Source: Odiellus spinosus | Taxonomy: Eukaryota; Arthropoda; Arachnida; Opiliones; Phalangiidae | NCBI GenBank assembly: GCA_963920705.1 | Contig: OY987225.1 | Coordinates: forward strand, 14,774,829-14,838,828 | Direction: 5' to 3' | Length of the DNA stretch: 64,000 bases | Shown here: positions 34,166-43,643 of the stretch, in pieces | Layout of the letters: each line of letters starts with the position of its first letter | Position numbering within the stretch: position 1 is the first letter of the stretch | Notes under the pieces: model-generated | Database searches by the model: none | The model's input: only the letters and a program-made list of their open reading frames with translations | Told to the model about the DNA's origin: nothing | Position numbers and translations under genes: made by a program

Positions 34166-34552
34166 GAAAATAACTCTTCAATCGAAAATAACTCTTCAAT
34201 TGAAAATAACTCTCAATCGAAAATAACTCTTCAATTGAAAATAACTCTCAATCGAAAATAGATCTTCAATTGAAAATAACTCTCAATCGAAAATAACTCT
34301 CAATCGAAAATAACTCTCCAATCGAAAATAACTCTTCAATTGAAAATAACTCTCAAAAGAAAATCTCTTCAACTGAAAATAACTCTTCAATCGAAAATAA
34401 CTCTTCAATTGAAAATAACTCTCAAAAGAAAATAAAACTTCAATGGAAAATAACCTTTCAATAGAAAATAGCTCTTCAATGGAAAATAACCTTACAATTG
34501 AAAATAAATCTTCTACTGAAAATAAATCTTCTACTGAAAATAAATCTTCTAC
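33907..34552 (+). repeat. Forward satellite grading into the ORF1 tract of copy 3
   Basis: A copy of 20,791-21,436 at the 13,116-bp offset. The last units (NKSSTEN, ending ACTGGTGAATC) pass into the ORF1 C-terminal domain. This is where satellite and coding sequence are directly continuous. Confidence 0.88.
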
Positions 34553-34820
34553 TGGTGAATCAAATCAAAATGTGCAAAAAATACGTATAGTTTTACTTAA
34601 GCTAGACGACCCTACAATTAAAGCATCCATCTTAAGCAACGCCCACAAATTAAAGGGCACTGGAATTTATATATCGCATGATTTCACTCCCTCGCAAGAA
34701 TATGCAAGATACCATCTACGCCAATTTATTAAAACCAATGCTACACAGAAACCGAAATTCACTTCTCATTTTTTAATAGAAATGCAAGGCGAGGTCAAAG
34801 ATTGTGTGGTTAAAAAATAG
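34443..34820 (+). pseudogene. LINE ORF1, C-terminal part (copy 3)
   Basis: The same translation as the other three copies. The tract end has three NKSST units, then GESNQNVQKIRIVLL leading into the C-terminal domain. It ends in TAG, 57 nt before the ORF2 ATG and in the same frame. A four-codon upstream ORF (MFSV) lies in the gap. Confidence 0.8.
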
Positions 34821-34877
34821 CCCCATTTTATTTATATATATATGTTCTCTGTTTAATTTTTTCTCTTTGTGCGATTG

Positions 34878-37457
34878 ATGAGTCGGTTGCTCTATAGTAA
34901 TATTCGGAGTGCTACTCGAAATTTAGCCTACTTGTGTGCATCAGTTAATCTTGATAGAAGCAATATAGATATTATCGCACTAACAGAAACCTGGTTCAGG
35001 AATGATTCACACTTCCACATTCCTAACTTTAATTTCTGCGGTATTGGCAATCGTATTGGCGGAGGTGTCGGGTTCTATGTCAAAATACCCTTTCAATTTT
35101 CTCCGGTCCCTAAGTTTTGCCTCTGCAACGAAGACATCGAGAGCTACGTCATCAAGTTTACTGCTTCGGGTGACATTTTTGTAGTAATATACCGCCCCCA
35201 TTCTGCGAACTATACGAGATTCTTGAATGAATGTGAAAACATTTTGAAAGGTCTTGGATCGCCTAATATTCGGAAGATTATTGTAGGTGATTTTAATGTA
35301 GATTTTTTAACCACCTCCCCTTGTTTAGCCAGTCTTCTTGACCTTTTTACTAGCTATAATATGATCCAGGGTGTTTATACACCTACTAGGGTTACGAGTA
35401 CTACCTCTACATGTATCGACAATGTATTCTTTAATAAGGAATTAAACTCAATTCAAGTCTTGAAGGAAATCGATTCTACTGACCATTCCCCTATCTTACT
35501 ACAATATGACAACGAATTAGCCCATATTCCACCTATTACAATTCGCAGCTTCTCTAAAAAAAATCTTCTGAAATTTAATGACAAATTGGCAGAAGTGGAC
35601 TGGGTCCCTCTTTATCTACAAGGCGATGTTAACCTCGCTTATGAAATGTTCGAACAATCCGTCCTAGACATTTACAATTCCTGTTTTAAATATGTTACTT
35701 TTACCCCTTCCAGTGATTCTTGGATAACTCAGGAAGTCAGAAATTGTATAAAGGAAAAACACAAAATTCAAAAAATAGCTAAGCGCTTTCCTACCCAAAC
35801 TAATATTGATAATTATAAATTTACTAGGAACCGCTGTAACAAACTCATTAGAAACGCGCGAAACTCATATTATTATCAAAAATTAATCTCCTCCCACAAC
35901 AGTAAGGAAAAATGGAAAATAATGAACTCCCTCCTCACCCGTAAGACAAAAAAAGAAATGGATATCCCTATCTCACCGGATATATTAAACACGCATTTTA
36001 CAACTAATGTCTCACAGCCTATCCCATCTTCCCTTGAGGAGCCGTCACTAGAAAGTAATCCCCAAACGATGGCCCTTCTCCCAATCTCGGAAGCCGAACT
36101 ATTGGACATTGCAAATTCAATCTCTCCCTCATCGGCGGCTGGAATGGATTCCATCCATCCGAGGCCTATGAAATACGCGTTCCTACAACTAATAGCACCT
36201 CTCCTTTTTATAATAAACTTATCTTTCTCTTGTGGTGTGTATCCAAATAAATTAAAAAATACTATAATTATTCCAATACATAAGAAAGGGGATCTCGGAA
36301 ACCCAGGAAATTATCGCCCTATTTCTGTCTTACAATACATAGCTAAGATCTTTGATAAAGCATATTTAACTAGGCTGCAATCCTTCTCTGAAAAATTTAA
36401 TCTACTAAGTCGGTTTCAATTTGGATTCCGCTCGGGACGTAGCACTATAGATGCGATAACCAATTCTTATAAAACAATAATTAATTCCCTTGACGCGGGT
36501 AACGTGTGCGTCGGTACGTTCCTAGATATCCGCAAAGCATTTGACAGCGTCCCCCATTGTCGATTAATCGAAAAATTAAATCGCCTGGGTATACGAGGGA
36601 GGGCTGGGGAATGGCTAGTCAGTTACCTACAAAACAGACCTTGTTATACTAAAATCAAGGATAATATATCGTCGCTCAAGTATTTGGAATCAGGAGTTCC
36701 GCAGGGCTCCGTGATCTCACCTATGTTATTCAATCTCTATTTTAATGATCTTATTGACCATATACCTCAGGGCTCTCTTTTTTTATACGCTGATGACGCG
36801 TTACTGCTGGTCGCAGCACGTGCTATTAGCGTGGCATATGCCAGGACGAATGAACTCTTATCCACGATTTTCAATTGGTTAACAGTTAATGGTTTGGCAC
36901 TCAATTTAGATAAGACCCAATATATACTGTTCGCTAACCGCGGTAAAGATGTCCACAGTCACATGGATAAAATTACTATTAATAACGTCGAAATTCAGAG
37001 GGTATATAAATACAAATACCTTGGTATTTGGTATGATAGTCAGCTTACTTGGAACCACCACGTTGATACTGTCAGTAAAACTTTATCGAGGGTATGTGGA
37101 TTGGTCTACGGGTGCAGGAATTTAATTCCACGTAGATTTTTATTTGAAATCTACTACTCCTTATTCTATTCCGTCTTGGCGTATGGAATAAGTATTTGGG
37201 GAAATACCTCTAGTAACAATCTCATCAGGCTGTTAACATTACAAAAGAGAATCATCAGGTCTATTTATAATGTAGGATATAGAGACCATACTAAAGAGCT
37301 ATTTATTAAGGGTAATCTCTTAAATGTAAATAAATTGTATAAATTTATGTCTATAACTTATATCTATTCGGCTCTTTCAAAAAACCCTACGCTGTTTCCC
37401 ACTGTAATTAAAAAACGTAATACTCGATCTACTGATCTATTAGCTCTCGAAGCCTAA
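34878..37457 (+). CDS. LINE ORF2: APE endonuclease / reverse transcriptase (copy 3)
   Basis: A complete 859-residue frame, mirror image of copy 2. The ATG at 34,878 was chosen over the in-frame GTG nine bases upstream. The endonuclease occupies roughly residues 5-205 (SNIR, TETWF, GDFN, TDH). The RT core lies from about 400 to 720 (HKKGD, NYRPIS, Asp550, GVPQGSV, YADD, YLGI at 714-717). A C-terminal region follows with no obvious zinc knuckle or RNase H. A run of Cys/His residues near 740-750 is too sparse to call a domain. The product could act in trans, but no intact ORF1 is encoded in this window. Confidence 0.95.
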   Translation: MSRLLYSNIRSATRNLAYLCASVNLDRSNIDIIALTETWFRNDSHFHIPNFNFCGIGNRIGGGVGFYVKIPFQFSPVPKFCLCNEDIESYVIKFTASGDIFVVIYRPHSANYTRFLNECENILKGLGSPNIRKIIVGDFNVDFLTTSPCLASLLDLFTSYNMIQGVYTPTRVTSTTSTCIDNVFFNKELNSIQVLKEIDSTDHSPILLQYDNELAHIPPITIRSFSKKNLLKFNDKLAEVDWVPLYLQGDVNLAYEMFEQSVLDIYNSCFKYVTFTPSSDSWITQEVRNCIKEKHKIQKIAKRFPTQTNIDNYKFTRNRCNKLIRNARNSYYYQKLISSHNSKEKWKIMNSLLTRKTKKEMDIPISPDILNTHFTTNVSQPIPSSLEEPSLESNPQTMALLPISEAELLDIANSISPSSAAGMDSIHPRPMKYAFLQLIAPLLFIINLSFSCGVYPNKLKNTIIIPIHKKGDLGNPGNYRPISVLQYIAKIFDKAYLTRLQSFSEKFNLLSRFQFGFRSGRSTIDAITNSYKTIINSLDAGNVCVGTFLDIRKAFDSVPHCRLIEKLNRLGIRGRAGEWLVSYLQNRPCYTKIKDNISSLKYLESGVPQGSVISPMLFNLYFNDLIDHIPQGSLFLYADDALLLVAARAISVAYARTNELLSTIFNWLTVNGLALNLDKTQYILFANRGKDVHSHMDKITINNVEIQRVYKYKYLGIWYDSQLTWNHHVDTVSKTLSRVCGLVYGCRNLIPRRFLFEIYYSLFYSVLAYGISIWGNTSSNNLIRLLTLQKRIIRSIYNVGYRDHTKELFIKGNLLNVNKLYKFMSITYIYSALSKNPTLFPTVIKKRNTRSTDLLALEA

Positions 37458-37777
37458 AAGACTACCAAAAAACTTACCTCACTATTTTATTACGGTTGTC
37501 AACTGTACAACTTAATTCCGCAACATATTCGTAACATCCGCCCTGTTCATAAATTCAAAATATTGGCGAAAGAACTTGTTAAAAGTGATTATATTTGATT
37601 ATTTGTTAATGTTATCTCTTGTTTATTAATTTCTGTATGTAGTTAGTTATTTAGTTAACTAATTCTTTTTCTTCTTGCTTTATTTATTTTTTAATTATTT
37701 TTTTTTTCTGTTTTTTTATATTTTATTGTAATATTTTTGTTGTTGGTCTAATTAACTTTAGTTACCTTAAATTAAGT

Positions 37778-37813
37778 GCAGGGCTTACAAATCGCTCGTT
37801 GATTTAGCCCCGC
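37778..37813 (+). promoter_or_regulatory. 3' UTR hairpin (copy 3), one stem mismatch
   Basis: GCAGGGCT pairs with AGCCCCGC around an internal AAATC/GATTT stem. It shares the A-C mismatch with copy 2 and not with copy 1. Confidence 0.7.
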
Positions 37814-37846
37814 CTGGTCCCTATTATGTATCGAATTAAAATTACT

Positions 37847-37870
37847 AATAAATTGAATTGAATTGAATTG
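37847..37870 (+). terminator. AATAAA signal and (AATTG)4 tail of copy 3
   Basis: The canonical polyadenylation hexamer at 37,847-37,852 overlaps the first tail pentamer. Four AATTG units then meet reverse-phase satellite (AGAGTTATTTTG). The same arrangement is present on the other strand in copies 1 and 2. Confidence 0.65.
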
Positions 37871-37984
37871 AGAGTTATTTTGAATCGAAAGGTTATTTTA
37901 TATTGAAGAATTATTTTGAATCGAAGAGTTATTTTCCATTGAAGAGTTATTTTCAATTGAAGAGTTATTTTCCATTGAAGAGTT

Positions 37985-40900
37985 ATTTTCTATTGAAGAA
38001 TTATTTTGAATCGAAGCGTTATTTTCAATTGAGAGTTATTATCGATTGAAGAGTTATTTTCAGTTGAAGTGTTATTTTCTTTTGAGAGTTATTTTCGAGT
38101 GAAGAGTTATTTTCGATTGAGAGTAATTTTGAATCGAAAAGTTATTTTTAATTTAGGAGTTATTTCAGTTGAAGAGTTATTTCAATTGAAAGGTTATTTT
38201 CCGTTGAAGAGTTATTTTCGATTTAGAGTTATTTTGAATCGAAAGGTTATTTTCCATTGAAGAATTATTTTGAATCGAAGAGTTATTTTCAATTGAAGAG
38301 TTATTTTCGATTCAAGAGTTATTTTCGATTGAGTTATTTTCAATTGAAGAGTTATTTTCAATTGAAGAGTTATTTTCGATTGAAGAGTTATTTTCAGTTG
38401 AAGAGTTATTTTCGATTGAAGAGTTATTTTCAGTTGAAGAGTTATTTTCGATTGAAGAGTTATTTTCAGTTGAAGAGTTATTTTCTTTTGAGAGTTATTT
38501 TCGATTGAGAGTTATTTTCAATTGAAGAGAGATTTTCGATTGAGAGTTATTTTCAATTGAAGAGAGATTTTTGATTGAGATTTATTTTCCATTGAAGAGT
38601 TATTTTCGATTGAAGAGTTATTTTCGATTGAAGAGTTATTTTCGATTGAGTTATTTTCAATTGAAGAGTTATTTTCAATTGAAGAGTTATTTTCAATTGA
38701 GTTATTTTCAATTGAAGAGTTATTTTAAATTGAGTTATTTTCAATTGAAGAGTTATTTTCAATTGAAGAGTTATTTTCAATTGAAGAGTTATTTTCAATT
38801 GAAGAGTTATTTTCGATTGAAGAGTTATTTTCAGTTGAAGAGTTATTTTCTTTTGAGAGTTTTTTTCAATTGAAGAGAGATTTTCGATTGAGAGTTATTT
38901 TCAATTGAAGAGAGATTTTCGATTGAGATTTATTTTCCATTGAAGAGTTATTTTCGATTGAAGAGTTATTTTCGATTGAGTTATTTTCAATTGAAGAGTT
39001 ATTTTCAATTGAGTTTTTTTCAATTGAAGAGTTATTTTCAATTGAAGAGTTATTTTCGATTGAAGAGTTATTTTCAGTTGAAGAGTTATTTTCTTTTGAG
39101 AGTTTTTTTCAATTGAAGAGTTATTTTCGATTGAAGAGTTATTTTTGATTGAGAGTTATTTTCAATTGTAGAGTTATTTTCAATTAAAGAGTTATTTTCG
39201 ATTGAGAGTTATTTTCAATTGAAGAGCTATTTTCGATTGAGAGTTATTTTCAATTGAAGAGTTATTTTCGATTGAGAGTTATTTTCAATTGAAGAGTTAT
39301 TTTCAATTGAAGAGTTATTTTCAATTGAAGAGTTATATTCGATTGAAGAGTTATTTTCAGTTGAAGAGTTATTTTCTTTTGAGAGTTTTTTTCAATTGAA
39401 GAGTTATTTTCGATTGAAGAGTTATTTTTGATTGAGAGTTATTTTCAATTGTAGAGTTATTTTCAATTGTAGAGTTATTTTCAATTAAAGAGTTATTTTC
39501 GATTGAGAGTTATTTTCAATTGAAGAGCTATTTTCGATTGAGAGTTATTTTCAATTGAAGAGTTATTTTCAATTGAAGAGTTATTTTCATTTGAGAGTTA
39601 TTTTCAATTGAAGAGTTATTTTCAATTGAAGAGTTATTTTCGATTGAAGAGTTATTTTCAGTTGAAGAGTCATTTTGAATCGAAGAGTTATTTTCGATTG
39701 AAGAGTTATTTTCAGTTGAAGAGTTATTTTCTTTTGAGAGTTATTTTCAATTGAAGAGATATTTTCGATTGAGAGTTATTATCAATTGAAGAGTTATTTT
39801 CGATTGAGAGTTATTTTCAATTGAAGAGTTATTTTCAATTGAAAGGTTATTTTCCATTGAAGAGTTATTTTCAATTGAAGAGTTATTTTCCAATGAAGAG
39901 TTATTTTCTATTGAAGAATTATTTTGAATCGAAGAGTTATTTTCAATTGAAGAGTTATTATCGATTGAAGAGTTATTTTCAGTTGAAGTGTTATTTTCTT
40001 TTGAGAGTTATTTTCGATTGAAGAGTTATTTTCGATTGAGAGTTATTTTGAATCGAAAAGTTATTTTTAATTTAAGAGTTATTTCAGTTGAAGAGTTATT
40101 TCAATTGAAAGGTTATTTTCCGTTGAAGAGTTATTTTCAATTGAAGAGTTATTTTCTATTGAAGAATTATTTTGAATCGAAGCGTTATTTTCAATTGAGA
40201 GTTATTATCGATTGAAGAGTTATTTTCAGTTGAAGTGTTATTTTCTTTTGAGAGTTATTTTCGAGTGAAGAGTTATTTTCGATTGAGAGTAATTTTGAAT
40301 CGAAAAGTTATTTTTAATTTAGGAGTTATTTCAGTTGAAGAGTTATTTCAATTGAAAGGTTATTTTCCGTTGAAGAGTTATTTTCGATTTAGAGTTATTT
40401 TGAATCGAAAGGTTATTTTCCATTGAAGAATTATTTTGAATCGAAGAGTTATTTTCAATTGAAGAGTTATTTTCGATTCAAGAGTTATTTTCGATTGAGT
40501 TATTTTCAATTGAAGAGTTATTTTCAATTGAAGAGTTATTTTCGATTGAAGAGTTATTTTCAGTTGAAGAGTTATTTTCGATTGAAGAGTTATTTTCAGT
40601 TGAAGAGTTATTTTCGATTGAAGAGTTATTTTCAGTTGAAGAGTTATTTTCTTTTGAGAGTTATTTTCGATTGAGAGTTATTTTCAATTGAAGAGAGATT
40701 TTCGATTGAGAGTTATTTTCAATTGAAGAGAGATTTTTGATTGAGATTTATTTTCCATTGAAGAGTTATTTTCGATTGAAGAGTTATTTTCGATTGAAGA
40801 GTTATTTTCGATTGAGTTATTTTCAATTGAAGAGTTATTTTCAATTGAAGAGTTATTTTCAATTGAGTTATTTTCAATTGAAGAGTTATTTTAAATTGAG

Positions 40901-42298
40901 TTATTTTCAATTGAAGAGTTATTTTCAATTGAAGAGTTATTTTCAATTGAAGAGTTATTTTCAATTGAAGAGTTATTTTCGATTGAAGAGTTATTTTCAG
41001 TTGAAGAGTTATTTTCTTTTGAGAGTTTTTTTCAATTGAAGAGAGATTTTCGATTGAGAGTTATTTTCAATTGAAGAGAGATTTTCGATTGAGATTTATT
41101 TTCCATTGAAGAGTTATTTTCGATTGAAGAGTTATTTTCGATTGAGTTATTTTCAATTGAAGAGTTATTTTCAATTGAGTTTTTTTCAATTGAAGAGTTA
41201 TTTTCAATTGAAGAGTTATTTTCGATTGAAGAGTTATTTTCAGTTGAAGAGTTATTTTCTTTTGAGAGTTTTTTTCAATTGAAGAGTTATTTTCGATTGA
41301 GAGTTATTTTCAATTGTAGAGTTATTTTCAATTAAAGAGTTATTTTCGATTGAGAGTTATTTTCAATTGAAGAGCTATTTTCGATTGAGAGTTATTTTCA
41401 ATTGAAGAGTTATTTTCGATTGAGAGTTATTTTCAATTGAAGAGTTATTTTCAATTGAAGAGTTATTTTCAATTGAAGAGTTATATTCGATTGAAGAGTT
41501 ATTTTCAGTTGAAGAGTTATTTTCTTTTGAGAGTTTTTTTCAATTGAAGAGTTATTTTCGATTGAAGAGTTATTTTTGATTGAGAGTTATTTTCAATTGT
41601 AGAGTTATTTTCAATTGTAGAGTTATTTTCAATTAAAGAGTTATTTTCGATTGAGAGTTATTTTCAATTGAAGAGCTATTTTCGATTGAGAGTTATTTTC
41701 AATTGAAGAGTTATTTTCAATTGAAGAGTTATTTTCATTTGAGAGTTATTTTCAATTGAAGAGTTATTTTCAATTGAAGAGTTATTTTCGATTGAAGAGT
41801 TATTTTCAGTTGAAGAGTCATTTTGAATCGAAGAGTTATTTTCGATTGAAGAGTTATTTTCAGTTGAAGAGTTATTTTCTTTTGAGAGTTATTTTCAATT
41901 GAAGAGATATTTTCGATTGAGAGTTATTATCAATTGAAGAGTTATTTTCGATTGAGAGTTATTTTCAATTGAAGAGTTATTTTCAATTGAAAGGTTATTT
42001 TCCATTGAAGAGTTATTTTCAATTGAAGAGTTATTTTCCAATGAAGAGTTATTTTCTATTGAAGAATTATTTTGAATCGAAGAGTTATTTTCAATTGAAG
42101 AGTTATTATCGATTGAAGAGTTATTTTCAGTTGAAGTGTTATTTTCTTTTGAGAGTTATTTTCGATTGAAGAGTTATTTTCGATTGAGAGTTTTTTTGAA
42201 TCGAAAAGTTATTTTTAATTTAAGAGTTATTTCAGTTGAAGAGTTATTTCAGTTGAAGAGTTATTTCAATTGAAAGGTTATTTTCCGTTGAAGAGTTA
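37985..42298 (-). repeat. Tandem duplication of about 2,166 bp within array C
   Basis: 37,985-40,150 is repeated at 40,151 to about 42,298. Marker positions are displaced by 2,166 bp (38,069 to 40,235; 38,571 to 40,737), falling to 2,148 after an 18-bp unit loss near 41,290. The left arm of the palindrome has only one copy (about 27.4-29.8 kb), so this duplication postdates the palindrome. Confidence 0.85.
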
Positions 42299-43517
42299 TT
42301 TTCAATTGAAGAGTTATTTTCAATCGAAGAGTTATTATCAATCGAAGAGTTATTATCAATCGAAGAGTTATTTTCCTTTGAGAGTTATTTTCAGTAGAAG
42401 ATTTATTTTCAATAGAAGATTTATTTTCAATTGAAAGGTTATTTTCAATTGAAAGGTTATTTTCCATTGAAGAGCTATTTTCTATTGAAAGGTTATTTTC
42501 CATTGAAGTGTTATTTTCGATTGAGAGTTATTTTCAATTGAAGAGTTATTTTCAATTGAAAGGTTATTTTCCATTGAAGAGTTACTTTCAATTGAAGAGT
42601 TATTTTCCATTGAAGAGTTATTTTCTATTGAAGAATTATTTTGAATCGAAGAGTTATTATCGATTGAAGAGTTATTTTCAGTTGAAGTGTTATTTTCTTT
42701 AAAGAGTTATTTTCGATTGAAGAGTTATTTTCGATTGAGAGTTATTTTGAATCGAAAAGTTATTTTTAATTTAAGAGTTATTTCAGTTGAAGAGTTATTT
42801 CAATTGAAAGGTTATTTTCCGTTGAAGAGTTATTTTCAATTGAAGAGTTATTTTCCATTGAAGAGTTATTATCAATCGAAGAGTTATTATCAATCGAAGA
42901 GTTATTTTCCTTTGAGAGTTATTTTCAGTAGAAGATTTATTTTCAGTAGAAGATTTATTTTCAATAGAAGATTTATTTTCAATTGAAAGGTTATTTTCCA
43001 TTGAAGAGCTATTTTCTATTGAAAGGTTATTTTCCATTGAAGTGTTATTTTCTTTTGAGAGTTATTTTCAATTGAAGAGTTATTTTCGATTGAAGAGTTA
43101 TTTTCAGTTGAAGAGATTTTCTTTTGAGAGTTATTTTCAATTGAAGAGTTATTTTCGATTGAAGAGTTATTTTCAATTGAAGATCTATTTTCGATTGAGA
43201 GTTATTTTCAATTGAAGAGTTATTTTCAATTGAGAGTTATTTTCAATTGAAGAGTTAATTTCCATTGAAGAGTTATTTTCGATTGAGTTATTTTCAATTG
43301 AAGAGTTATTTTCGATTAAGAGATATTTTCGATTAAGAGTTTTTTTCGATTAAGAGTTATTTTCAGTTGAAGAGTTATATTCAATTGAAGAGTTATTTTC
43401 AATTGAAGAGTTATTTTCGATTGAGAGTTATTTTGAATCGAAAGGTTATTTTCCATTGAAGAATTATTTTGAATCGAAGAGTTATTTTCAATTGAAGTGT
43501 TATTTTCGATTGAAGAG

Positions 43518-43643
43518 TTATTTTCAGTTGAAGTGTTATTTTAAGTTGAAGTGTTATTTTTAGTTGAAGTGTTATTTTCAGTTGAAGTGTTATTTTCAGT
43601 TGAAGTGTTATTTTCAGTTGAAGTGTTATTTTCAGTTGAAGTG
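43518..43643 (-). repeat. 18-bp VNTR, 7 units with two marker variants (reverse)
   Basis: Reverse complement of the 26,146-26,271 array, with the same two variant units in mirrored order and the same unit number. Confidence 0.9.

Larger units (their letters stand above)
34166..37870 (+). mobile_element. LINE copy 3, plus strand, complete 3' half
   Basis: Right inner arm of the giant palindrome. It contains the ORF1 tract and C-terminus, full ORF2, a 3' UTR with hairpin, AATAAA at 37,847-37,852 overlapping the tail start, and four AATTG units (37,851-37,870). No ORF1 N-terminus or 5' UTR lies on this strand. Reverse-phase satellite follows the tail. Confidence 0.93.

Noticed and set aside
29841-37870. 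A foldback DNA transposon with long terminal inverted repeats
   Set aside because: The inverted arms are LINE sequence with satellite outside. No transposase or target-site duplication was seen at the arm ends.
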